Assembly: GCA_038501195.1 (NCBI GenBank) | Contig: JBBPUQ010000001.1 | Coordinates: forward strand, 3,906,001-3,970,000 | Origin: Nemania diffusa | Lineage: Eukaryota; Ascomycota; Sordariomycetes; Xylariales; Xylariaceae | Length of the DNA: 64,000 nucleotides | Direction of reading: 5' to 3' | The notes under the pieces: model-generated | The model's database searches: none | Told to the model about the DNA's origin: nothing | The model's input: only the letters and a program-made list of their open reading frames with translations | Made by a program: the position numbers and the translations under genes | Shown: positions 1-14,700 of the stretch, piece by piece | Layout: each line of letters begins with the position of its first letter | Numbering within the stretch: position 1 is the first letter of the stretch

Positions 1-3000
1 AATTAACTTTTATAAATTTAATTATTTATAATATTATAAAAATATATATATTTATTATAGTTATATAATTAAAGCTTTAAAATTTAAAATAAGTTTTTAT
101 AGCTATAAAATTTAACTATTTAAATATATTTTATATATTTTGTTAATATTAATAAATAATTTTTAACATTAATAAATTATTAACTAATAGTTTATAGTTT
201 TTTATTATAACTGTTTTATTAACTTTATTTTTTATTTAAAGCTTTTTTTTTAACTTTTATTATTTATTTATATATATAAATTAACTTATTTTTTTTAGTT
301 TTAGTTTTTAATTTTTTATTTTTAATTAATTTATTTTATTAACTTTTATAATTTATTATTTATAGTTATATATTATTAATAATTAATAGTTTATATTTTT
401 TTATAACTTTAGTTTTTTTTTTGTTTTTTTTTTTAATTTATTATATAATTATAAAAATATTTTGTTTTATTTTTTTTTTTTTTTTTATTAATTGTTAATT
501 TTATTAATATATAAATAAGTTTTTATATAATTTTTAAAATAAATAAAATAAAAAAAAACTAGTTATTTTTATATATTTTTAAATATTATTTAAAATATTT
601 ATATGCTTTTTTAATAATAATATATTTATTAACAATATTATAACATTATTTTTTTTTAAGCTATTTTTTTTATTAATTAACTTTTTTTTAAATCGCTTTA
701 ATAAAAAAATTTAAAAAACTATAATATTATTATTACTACTTTTTTTTTTATTTATATTATTTTATTTTATTAATATATAACTTTATATATATATATTTTT
801 TTTAAGTTAAATATTTAAAATAGTTAATTGTTTAAAAGTTTTTTTATATATTAATTTTAATGTAGCTAAAAAGCTGTTTTTTATATAATTAATAATTTTA
901 TTTTATATAGTTAAAAATATTTTATTGCTTAAATAAGCTTTATATATTTGAAAAATTTTTATATTTAATAGTTTAAGTTTATAAAATATATAATATAGCA
1001 GCAAAAAACTAATAATTAAAACTGCTTTAGCTTTTTTTTTTAAACTAATATATTTTATAGCTTTTATTAATATTAAATAATAAAAGCTTTTTTTAGTTAT
1101 AATTAATTAGTTTAATATAACAATTAAAATAATTAAATTAATTTAAAGCAATTAAATTGTTAATTTATTTATTTTTTAAAAAATAAATTAATGTTATATT
1201 GTTTAAATTATTATTATTGATTTTTTTAAATATTTATATAGTTAAAATTATTATTTAATTAAATATTATATTTTTATTAATTAAAACTAGTTTAATAATA
1301 ATATTATATATTTAAAAGTTTAAATTAATATATTATAGATTTTTTATTTTATTTATATTAAATAAATATTTTAATATTATTTTATTAATTTTATAATAAA
1401 TTTATAAAGTTTTATACTATATTTTAAAGTTAATATAATTATTAATTAATTTTATTTGTAATAACTATAGCTTTTTTTTTATTTATTTAAATATATTATA
1501 ATTTTTAGTTAAAAATTAACAAGTTTATTAATATTATATTTAATAAACTTTTTATTAATTAAAACAATTAATTTTTAATATTTTATTAATTATATATTAT
1601 AAGCAATAAAAGTTTATATAAATGTTTTAAAAAACGAGTTGCTATATAATATTATATCAAGCTATTTTTAATAAATTATTTATAACTTTATTATAACTGC
1701 TGTTATATTAACAAAAATAATAACTTTTATAGCGGCTTTTTTATTTTTACAATATAATATATTAAAAGTTTATACAACTGTTTTTATTTTTTTGAAATAG
1801 CTTTTTTAATATATTTTTACTACTAATAGTATTTTTGTTTTAATAAAATTAAAATTATTAAAAAACTATATATTTTAAATATTATATATTATTTATTAAC
1901 TAAATTATAAATTTACTAATATAGCTATTAATAAATATATATAAATGTTTTTTAAAATAAATAAAATAATTAAAAGTTATTTTATAATATAATATTAAAT
2001 ATAATTAATTAATTAAAAGAATTAAAAAAATAATTAAAATTATATAACTTATATATAAAATTGTTATAAAAAATAAATCGATATTTTTTATAATAATATT
2101 ATTTAATAAATTAATATTTTAATTAAAATTTATATTTAAAAGCAATATTTATTTTTTAGTAATAATTTTATTTATTTGTAAATTTTATATTTTAAAAACT
2201 ATTTATTAACTAAAGTATTAATTTAAAATTAAAATATAAAAGTTATATTATTTAAATTAAAAGTATAATTATTTAATAAAATTTAAATTAGTTTTTATAT
2301 AAATAAATATTTTATTATTTATATTAATATATTTTATATTGTTATATTTTAATTTTAAAAATAAAATTGTTTTTATGTTTTTTTTTTATTTTTTTTTTAT
2401 TATAATATATTTTTTATTAATTTTGTTATAATTATTACTTATATAAAACAATAATATAAATATTTTTTTTTATAATAAATATAACTAATTTGTTTTAAAA
2501 AATATTATAATTTTTTTATTTTTTTATTAATAAAATTTATTATTAATATATCGACTTTTTATTTTTAGTTATATTAAATAATAAATGCTTTTTTTTAAAT
2601 TATTAGTTTAGTTTATAATTATTAAAAAGTAATAGTTCTTAACTTTTTATAATAATAAAGTTATAAAACTAATTAAAAATTTAAATTTATTTTTACTACT
2701 ATTTTAATTTTAAACAATATTTATTATATTATAAATAAATAAAAAACAAATTTAAAAACTTAAAAATAAAATTTTATTAATTAATATAACAATTAATATA
2801 TTATTAATAATATATAAATTATAGTTTTTTATAAAATTTAATAATATTAAATATAAATTGATTTGTTAATTTTTAAATAATTATTTTATTAAATTATATA
2901 TAAAATTATTATATAATATAATTTAATATTTTAAATTAATAAAAATATTGTTAATATATTATAAAAAACTATAAAAATATATTTAGTTTAAATATTTATT

Positions 3001-6000
3001 TATAAATATTTTTTTTTTTTACTATTTAATATATTTTAATTAATTATTAAATATTAATTATTATATATTTTATATTAAATAAGTTATTATAATATTATTT
3101 AATTTTTAATTATTAAAAAATTTAAAGTAAAAATTAAATATTATTTTGTTTTATATATAAAATAAAACGATTTTTTAATATAATTAAATAAATTAAAAAT
3201 TTAAATATTAATTTAAACTAATAATATTTATAATTTAAATAAAAAAAATACTAAATTTTAAATATATATTTATTATAATATAAATAATAAAATATTTTAA
3301 TTTATTTATTTAATATTTATAAATAATTAAAATTTTTATAAATTTAAATTTAGTTAATATTACTTTTATTTTAAATAATTATTTAATTTTAATAATAGTT
3401 TAAATTGTTTTTTTTTTTTATTAATATATTAATTATTAATTATATACTTTTTTTTTTTATTTTTTTATTAAATATTATTTATTTATTTTTTTTAATTTAT
3501 AAATAAATTATTTATTAGTTTATATATAATTTAAACTTTATAATTTATATTTTATATTAAATTTACTTTATTAATTAATTTAGCAAATAAAAAATAATAA
3601 ATTAAAATATATTTTATTTTTTTTTAGTTATATTTTTTATATATATATTATTTATTTAATATATTAATTTTTATATTAATTATTTTTTAATATATTATAT
3701 ATATGTTTTATTAATATTTTTAATAAAATTATTTTATAGTTTTTTTATTTTGTTTTTTTTAAAGTTTATATTAATTTGTTATATATATTTTTTTTATTAA
3801 TATATATATTAATCAAATTTATAGTTTAAAGCATTAATAAAAATAATTATAAAAAAAACAAAAGATTTTATAAATATAAATAATTAATTAAATATTTTAT
3901 TAAATAATTAATTAAACAAAGTTTTTATATTAACTTTTTTTTTAATGCTAGCTGTTATTTTTATATAATTTGCTATTTATATATAACTTATTGTTATAAT
4001 AAAAACTGTTTTTTTTATATTAGCTATTGTTGTAGCTGTTTTTATATAGTTTATTATTTTTATTTAAAATACTGCTTTAAAAAAAAATGCTTTAAAAAAA
4101 ATGCTGCATTTAAGTTTATATTAGCTTTTTGTTTTATTTATTTATATTTTTTTTTGTTATAATATATTATTAAATTATATTTTTAATTAATATATAAAGC
4201 TTTAGTTATTATAAATAATTATAAGCTAATATATAAAACTTTATTAATTATAAATATTTATAAATTATATAAAAAATAATATATTATAAATATTTTTAAA
4301 TCGTAAAAAATATAAAGTTTAATTTAAAAGCAATATAAATCGTTTATTTTATAATTTAAATATAAAATATATAATTTAATTTAAATATATTTTAAATAAA
4401 ACTTTTTAATATATATTTAAAAAATAAAAAGCTATTATAATTATATTTATAATTTTAATAGTATTATTTAATAAATTTATTTATAAAATTATTTATTTAA
4501 ATAATAACTATATTAATTATTATATATAAAAATCAGCTATAAAAGCTTTAATAAATGCTTTAAAACTTATATTTATTTTTTTATTTATTAATATATTTAT
4601 TTTAATTTTTATATTAATTTATTAATTAATATTATATTAATAGTTAATTTATTTATTATTTATAGTTATTAAGTTATAATAATAAATAAAAATTTATAAT
4701 TAATATTATAAACTATAAAAATAACTACTTATATTAATTTTTTTTTTATTTTTTTTTAAAACTTTTATTTAATTTTTTATTTTATTAATTTTATATTTTA
4801 TTGTTAATTTAATAATAACTTTAATATAAATATAATATTGCAATTTAAATTTAATAAATATTTTAACAAAAAAACTAAAAGTAAAAGTTTTTATAAAAAA
4901 AATTTTAGTATATATTTTTACAATAAAAAATCTAATAATAAAAAATTTAATAAATTAATTTAATTTAAACTTTATATTATTATTTTTTTAAATTAATACT
5001 TTAATTAATATATTTTTTTTATAAAAGTTTTTAAATTAATTAAATAGCTATATTTTTTATATAAATAAATATATTTTAAATTTTTATTATATTATATATT
5101 TATATTTTAACTATATTTATAACTATTAAATGTTGCTAAAACTATTTAAATAAAAAAAAATAACAAAAGTATTAATTTTTAATAGTTTAATTATAAATAA
5201 AACTAAAAAATATATAATATTTAACTAAAAAAATATATATAAATAAAATATTAAAACTAGTTTAAGCTTTAAACTATTAAATTTATTTATATAGTTGTTT
5301 TTATATAAAAAAGTAAAAACAATAATATATATATAAAAACTTATATAATTACTACTAAATTTATTTTTATAACTTTAACAATATATTTACTATATTATTT
5401 TTTAATATTTTATTGCTTATTTTATTTAGTTTTAGCTGCATTTTTTTTTATTAATTATATTTATATACTTTAAACTATTTTATAATATTACAATTAAAAT
5501 AAAAAATAATACATTTTTTATAGCAAAAATATAATATTTTACTAGTTAGTTTTTTTTTTGTTTAAAATATCAACAATATTATATATAACAATATATTATA
5601 TTTTTTACTACAATTTAAACTATAATATATATTATATATTTAAATAATTAATTATTAGTAACAATTTTTAAATATAATTTATTTTATAAATTTTTAATAG
5701 TTTTTAGCTATATATAAATTAATTTAAACTTATATTTTTTTATAAAATAATTATTTATAATAAATAATAAACTAAAACAAATATATAATAATAAAAATAA
5801 ATATTTCGATATTTTTTTATTTTTGTTTAAATAGCTAATTAGCTAAAACTTTATATTATTTATAAATTTTATAGCTATAGCTAATTATTTTTATAAAAAA
5901 AAAAATTAAATTAATATTTATAATATTTTATATTTTTTTTAATAATTTATATAAAATATTAAGTTAATATTATTTATTTTATTAATATAAATTTTATTAA

Positions 6001-7744
6001 TACAAATATTATAAAATAACATTTTATTATTTTTTTTATATTTTTAAATAATAAAAAACTATATATATTATTAGTTTTAGCTAATATTACTAATTTATTT
6101 AAATATAAATATATATATATATTTTATATTATTATTTTTTATAATAATTATAATAGTAATATTAAAACAATATATTATTTTTAATTTTATTTTATATATT
6201 TATATTAAATACTAAAACTAGTTATAAACAAAAAATAATATTATTTAAAAATAAATAATAGTTATAACTAAATTATATTAAATATTTTTTTAGCTACTAT
6301 AGTTTAACTAGTTAATATAAAATATAATTTTTTTAATATTAATATTTTTAATAGTTTTATAAATATTAGCTAAAGTATATAATATATAATATTTTAAACT
6401 TAATAATATAGCTTAAATAATATAGCTAATTTAAAATTTATAAATAAATAGTATTAATTATTTAATTAAGCTTTTTTTTTTATATTTTATTTAAAAATAT
6501 TATTAAATTATTATTTTTGTTTAATTAAATAAACTATTATAAAATTTATAATATATTTTATTTATTTATAATATAAAAATATTAAATATTTAATTTATTA
6601 TTAAATTGTTTTAAATTTTTATATTTATAAATTTTAATATAAATATAGTATAAAACTTAATAAATTATATTTGAAATATTAAGTTTTTAAAAAACTAAAA
6701 AGCGATTAGTTATAATATTTTAAACTTTATTATTGTTTTTTTTTATATATTTATATATAAGTTTTTTATATATATTTAATATTAGTTAATTTATAAATTT
6801 ATTTATTTATTATATTTAATTTACTAAAGTAGCTTTTTATTATTATTAGTATTAATTTATTTTAACTTTTTTTATTTATTTAAATATTTTATAATTTTAT
6901 TTTTTTAGTTTTTATTTTATAATTATTTACTTGATTTTTTTATTTTATTTATTTTTTTTTACTTTTATTTATTATTTATATTTAAAGTTTTTACTATTTC
7001 GTTATATATTTATATATATAATAATTTAATAGTTTATAATTTAATTTTATTATTAATTTATTTAGTAATAGTTATTAATATATTATTTTTAATTAATATA
7101 TTAATTTATAATTAATTAAGCTATATTATTAAATATATATATTAATATTAAAAAACTATATTAATTTATTTATTTTTTTTAAACTTAGTACTTAAACTAT
7201 ATTTTATATTTTTTGCGTTAATAAATCAACTTTATTTATTATTTTTTTTTAATTATAAACTATATTAACTTTTAATAATAATTTTTAAATAATTATTACT
7301 ATGTTTTTTTATAATATTTAAGTAATAAAAACTAAAATATATACTAGTAATATAGTTTAAATTAAATTAATTATTATTAAATATATTAATAAAAAAAACT
7401 TTAATAAATAAGTTAAAAATATATAAGTATAAAATTAATAAATATATTATTAAAAGCTATAAACTGTTATATTTAATTAAATATAAATTAAAAAAATTAA
7501 AACTATTAATAAAATAAAAAATAAAATTATTAACTATAAATATAAATATATTATTTATATTAAAATTAATAGTTTTATATTTTTGTTTTTGTTTTAATAT
7601 AATTGTTTATAAATTTAATATAATATTATTATAAATATAATTTATACTATTTTAAAAAATATTATAAAAGTATTTTTTAATTAACTTTTTATAAATTAAA
7701 ATATATTTTTTAATATAAATAATAATAACTATATTATAAAAAAC

Positions 7745-7835
7745 TTTAAAAGCAATAAAAATAACAAAAATAACAAAAATAATAAAAATAATAAAAATAA
7801 TAAAAACAATAAAAAAAATAAAAAAAAATAAAAAT
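7745..7835. repeat. A-rich simple repeat, AAAAATAAC/AAT units
   Basis: A run of near-identical short units of the form AATAAC then AATAAT, about ten in a row, ending in long A tracts. The drift from AAC to AAT along the array is a C-to-T change, as RIP or simple decay would give. Confidence 0.7.
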
Positions 7836-8564
7836 ATATTTAATTTAAATATTTAAAAAATTAAAAATTTAAACAATTATAAATAATAAAACTTAAACTA
7901 TTAATTTTAAATATATATTAATATAAATTTTATTTGTTTTATTTATAATAAATTTATATTTTTTTATATATATACTTTTTATTATTTATTTTATATATTA
8001 TATTAATAGTTTAAACAATATAAAGTTTTATATAAAAAAGCTTTATAAATAAATATTATTTATTATATTAAGCTTTATTAAATTTATTTTTATAAATTAT
8101 TTATATAAAAAACTTTATAATATAATATATTTTATATAATTAATTATATAAAAATTAATAAATATTAATATTTATTTTATATTTATAAAAAATAAAAGTT
8201 TAAAAATATATAAATTATTTATATATATTTATATAAAATTTTTAATAAATAAATAATAAAGTTTTAAAATTATTTATTTATTAAATTTATATATATTTAT
8301 TTTTTTATTATTATAAAATAAAATTATATATAATATTTATTATATTAAAAGTTAACTTTTTATATTTTATTTATTTTATATTATTTAAAAAGTTATTAAA
8401 TTAAATATAATATATATGTTTTATTATTATAAAAAAAGTTTTAATAGCAATAGTTTTTTAATATTTAATAAACTTTTTTTAAATAAAAATAATTGCTATT
8501 ATTTTATTTTTTAAAAATATTTTTTAATTAAATATTATATTAATAAATATATTTATATTTTTAT

Positions 8565-8720
8565 TGCTTTTTTTATTAGTTTTGTTTATATTATTTATTT
8601 TGTTAGTTTTGTTTATATTGTTTACTTTATTTATATTATTTGTTTTATTAGCTTTAATTGTTTTATTAATATTATTTATTTTATTTATATTATTTATTTT
8701 GTTAATTTTATTTAATTTTA
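8565..8720. repeat. Degenerate minisatellite (TTTGTTTATATTATTTATT-like units)
   Basis: The stretch repeats variants of TTTGTTTATATTATTTA followed by TTTTGTTAG or TTTTATTAG, roughly six imperfect units of 18-26 bases. It probably descends from a once GC-richer tandem repeat that has since been mutated to A/T. Confidence 0.5.
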
Positions 8721-11700
8721 ATTAAAATTATATAATATAAAAAACTTTATATTATAAATATATTTATATATTTTTAATATTAAATTTATTTATATTAATA
8801 TTTAATATATATTATTTTATTAATATATTTTATTATTATAATTTAAATAATATATTTTATAAAAAAAAAATATTTAATATTAAAAAAAAATCAAATATAA
8901 AAATAACATTAATATAAATTATTAAAATTTATTATTTTTAAACAGTTTTATATTTATAGTATTAAAAAAGTTATAAATTATAAAACAGCTATATTATTAT
9001 ATTACTATAATATAATAATATATTTTAAAAATTTTATATAAATTATTTTTATAATAATATTAATTTTAAATATTTATTTTAAATTTTAAATAAATAAATT
9101 AATTATTAAAACAAAAAAATATAATTAATTAAAAGTTTAAAACTACTAAATATATTATTTTTACTATTATTATTATTTATATAGTGCTATAGTTTTTTAA
9201 CTGTTTTTTTTTTACTTAAATTTAACATTGAAATATTATTTTTAAAATTATATATTATTAATAATATAATATATTAGCAATAATAAAAAAAAAACATATA
9301 AATTAAAATTTTAATATATAATATATTAAATAAACTGCTATTTAATTTAAATAAATAATTTTAAATATATTTTGCTAAAATAGTATTTTTAAAAGCTAAT
9401 ATATAAATATATTTATTTTAGCTTTTTATACTTTGTTTATTTTAAAAAACTATTTGCTATATATTATTAAATAAAAATAATTAATTATAATAGTTAATAT
9501 TTAAATATACTTTTTTTAATTTTAAAATATAATTGCTTTTTATTTAAAACTAAAGTTATAATAATATATATTATTAATATTAATATATTAAATTATATAT
9601 AAAAAGTTTATTTATTTATATTTAAACTATTAAATATAAAGTTTTTAATAATTAAACTTTTTTAATTATTATTATTTTTTTTTATATTATTTATAAAGTT
9701 TAAGTAAATATAATAAATAAACTAAATTTTTATTATAAACATTGTTATATTATATTTTTTTAATAGTTTAAATTTAATAAGTTATTAATATTAATAAATT
9801 TAATATTAATAAATTTTACTATATTAGTTAAATTGTTAAATAAAACTAATATTTTTTTATATTAAAAAATAATTAGTTTTATTAAAATAGCTATATTATT
9901 ATTTTTTTTTATATTATTAATTATAAAGTCGGTTTATATAAAGCTTAATAATTTTATTTAAATTTTTATAAATAATTATTTATTAAAATATTAAGTATTT
10001 ATAAATAAAACAATAGTAATAAAATTAACTTTAATATTATTACTAATAAAATTAAAAAGTTTTAATTTTTTATTTAAATATATAATATAAATAAAGCTAT
10101 AATATACAAATATATATTTTTTATATTTTAATTTTTAAATATATTTGTTTTTTAATTATTTAATAATATTATTTATAATATATATTAATTAATTAATAAA
10201 TAAAACTAATTGCTTTTAATTATTTAATAAAAATTTAAAACGTTTTTTAGTTTTAGTATTAAAAAATAAAAAAAAAACCGTTTTAAATAGCTTTTAAAAA
10301 AAAAATATTTTTTAAATATTTTTGCTTTATTAAAAAAAATATTTAACTTTTAAAAAAAATTTTATATTTAATAGCAAAGCTAATACTATAAAGTTTAAGT
10401 TTAACTTTTTTTAAATTAAAATTTTATTAATTTTATTAATAAATAAATAAAAAATATTATAAACTATTATAATAAATAAATATAACTATTACAAATTTAA
10501 GTTATTAAATATTAGTTTAAAAATAATAAAAAAACATTTTTATATATAACTAAATTTAATTTTAATAAAAAGTTATAACTTATTATTATATATTATTAGT
10601 TTTAAAAGTTTTTATATAGTTTATTTTAATAAAAATAACTTATAAATTATATAACTTTTATATAAAAACTATATTATTTTTAATAATTAAAACAGTTAAA
10701 TTTTTTTAATAATAAATAGTAAATAAAATATTTAAATTTATTATATAATTTAAAAAATGTTTTTATTTAAAATTATTAGTTAATATTATAGTTTTTATAA
10801 AAATTTATAAAAAAATATTGCTATATTTAATTAATTAGTTTTTTTTAAAATAGTTATATTACTTTTTTATAGTAAATATTAAATAAATATAAAAAGAAAA
10901 TAATATTTTATAACTTTTAAGTTTAAAAAAAATTAAAAAAATAGAAAAAACAATTAAAACAAAAAAAATAAATATAATAAAAAATAAAAAAATTGAAATA
11001 GTTTATTATTAAATTATAAAAAAATAAAAGTTAGAAAATAAAACATTACTATTTATTTTTAAAATAAAATAAAGCTTTATATATTGCTTTTAATATAAAA
11101 GTAATTAATATAAAAATTAATATAATAATTAATATTAATATATATATATTATTATTTAATTATTTAATATATTAAAATATTTAATAATAAATAATTTTTT
11201 ATATATTAAACAATATTAATTTTATTAATTTTATATTATATAAAAAAAATTTTATTAAAATTAATAAGTTTTTATTAGCTATATAAAAAATAATATATTT
11301 TAATTATAATTTTTAAATTAAAAAAATAAACTATAATATTAAAACTATTTATATTATTTTATATTTTATATAATAATAATTTGTTTAAATTTTTTTTACA
11401 AAAAAAAAAACTTATAATTATTAATAAATTTAAACTAATTTTTTTTATTTAGTTTATATAAAATAAAATTTATAATATAAATTAAAAATTATATAGTTTT
11501 AATTTAGCTTTTTATTAAAAAAAATATAAATAATATTTATATTATATTTTTTTGTTTTAATTTATAGCTTTTTTAATTTTTTATTAATATAAAAAATAAA
11601 AAATAGTTTATAGTATTAATAACTTTATAATATAATAATTTTTATATTTATAAATAACTTTAAGTTTATAAGTTTTAAAATATATTAATATTTTTATATA

Positions 11701-14700
11701 ATATATTAAAAATTTAAACTATAAACTATATATTATATAATTTATAATATAAATATAATTTAATTAAATTAGTTATATTTAATTATAATTATTAAAACTA
11801 TTTTATTATATATAAATAATAATATATATAAACAAAATATTAAAATATTTTAATATAGCTTATTTTATTATATTTTAATAAATATTAAATAATTAATGTT
11901 TTAATTTTATTATTATATTTTATTTATAATAGTATTTAATTTTTAAAACTTAATATTAATTTATTTTTAATTATTTATATTATTATTATTAAATTTAATA
12001 ATATATACTTTTTTTATTATATAATTTATAGTTAATTTATATATATTAAAAACATATTTTTTATTTATTATTAATATTTTTTTATTTAATAGTAATATAT
12101 ATAGTTTATTAATATTTATTATATATACAATGTTAATATTTTAATTAATATTATTATTGCTATTTTTATTAATAATTTAAATATTTATTTTAAATATTTA
12201 TAACTTAAATATAAATAATATTAAAAAAATAGTTTAAATATATATAAATATATTAAATAAGTTTTATATATTTAAAATATAAAACTTAACAACTATAAAA
12301 TATTTTAATTTTATTACTACTAAAAAAAAAACTAAATATATATTATATTTTTAAATAAAAACTTAAAATTTTATATTATTACTATTAAATTAATGTTAAT
12401 TTTGCTAGATTTAAATATTTTAAACAGAAATAATAGTTATAAATATTATAAAATTTTTATTTCGATTTAAAATTAAACTATAATAACTTTTTTTTAATTT
12501 TAGCAAATATAGTTTTTATTGTTTAAATTATTATTAATATTTTATATTAAATAGTAATATTAATATTTATAAACTATATAATATAAAAATTATAAAAAAA
12601 AACTTGCTAGCAATTTATTAATTAAATATATTATAAATATTATATAAATATTTTTAGCTTAAAAAAATCAATATATTATATTTTTTTAAAAAGTGCTTTT
12701 TAGCTATTAATATTATATTTAGTTATATTATTAAATTTATATTTAATTTAAAAACTAGTTATTTTATAAACTTGTTTTATTATAAAATTACTAAATATAT
12801 TTTTATATTTATTAACGATGTTTTTTTTATTGCTAATATACTTTTTTAGCTAATTAAAAATATTAAAAAAAAAATTAAAGTTATATAAGTTAAATTTAAT
12901 ATATTGCAAAAAAAAAATGTATTATTTTTTTTTAAATTTTATAAAACTATTATAGTTAAAATATTATTATAGTTTTATATTAACAATTATTTATATTAAA
13001 ATATTATAAAAAACAAAAAGTTTTAAAATATATAAAAAATAAAAATAAAAATAATATTACTATTTATTTTTGAAAAAATTACTACTATATTAAATACTAC
13101 TACTAAAGCTGCTAAATATTTTAAATATATACTTTTTAATACAAACTACTTTTTAATATTTAATAAATTTTATATATTTATTTTTATATTATTTATTTTT
13201 GTTAATTTAATTAATATATCTTTTTTGTTATTAATATAAAAAAATTTACTAATATTTAATAATATTATTTATAGTATTAAAAAAAACGTCGAAAAATTAT
13301 TAATAAACTAATTAAATAATATTACATTTATTAATTAATTTATTAATAATAGTTGTAGTTTTAACTATAAATTAAATATATTAATAATGTTAATATTTTT
13401 TAGTTTTTTTTTAATAAATTAAAAATAAGCTACTATTATTAATAAAATATAGTTTATATAAATAAGTTTTTAAAATTAATTATATATTTAAGTTATATTT
13501 AAAAACAAATTTTTAAAAACTTAAAATTTAAATTATTTTATTTTTATATTTATTACAGTTTTTTTATATAAATAAAAAAGCTTAATAAATATAATAAAAA
13601 ACTGTTTTATAAATTATAATACTATTTAAAAAAAAAACTTTAATTTAAATATATAAATATATATTTTATATAATTATTTATATATTATAAAAATATATTA
13701 TTAATAAATATATTAGTTAAACTTTTATTAAATTATAATAATATAGTAAATATATTATAACTTATTTTATTTTTTTATTTTTAATGTTTAATTAAATTAT
13801 TTAAAACAATAATATATAAATTAGTTTTGTTTATTTAAAAAAACTTTATTTTATAAAATGAAATAAATATATAATTTGATTTTAATATTTAAGTTATAAT
13901 AAACTATTTTTAAAATTTAAAATAATAAACTAATAAGCAATTTTTAAATGTTAATATTATTAAAAAAAATAATAATATATAAATATTAGTAGCTTTTATT
14001 TAACAAAAAAAAAATATTATAATATTAAAAAATAAAAAATATAATTATTTAATATAGTTTATTTATTATATAGTATATAATAAACTTTAATAATTTAATA
14101 TTATTTATATATATTAAAATAAATAAAACTTTATATAAAATATTATATTATAAAAAGCAATTTAAGCAATTTTAAATTTATATTTTTTAACTATTGTTAA
14201 TATTATAAAAAAAAATTAATTAAAATTTTATTATAATAGTTTAATAATTTTATTTATATATTTAAATATTTTTTTTAAAACTAATTTATATTATAACTAG
14301 CAATAATATATTTAGTTTTATTAACTAATATTTTAGCTATATTAAAACAAATAGCTGTAATATATTTTATTTATATAGTATAATATAGTTTTTTAATAAT
14401 TTAAATATTGATTAAATTATTGTTTATATATAAGTTAAAAATAATTTAATAAAACTAATAAAATTTATAAACTAAATAAATAAACATTTTTTTAAAAATA
14501 TTAATAAAACTATTTTAAATTATTAAATAATAAAAAGTTATATATAAACTAAATTTTATAATAACTTTTTAACATTAAAAAATAAATTTATAAATAAATA
14601 AAAAAAAAAAACTTATTTTATTATTAATAATATTTAAAAATATAAATATATATTAATATATTAAAAATATATATATATAATAAATAAAAAATATACTTTT

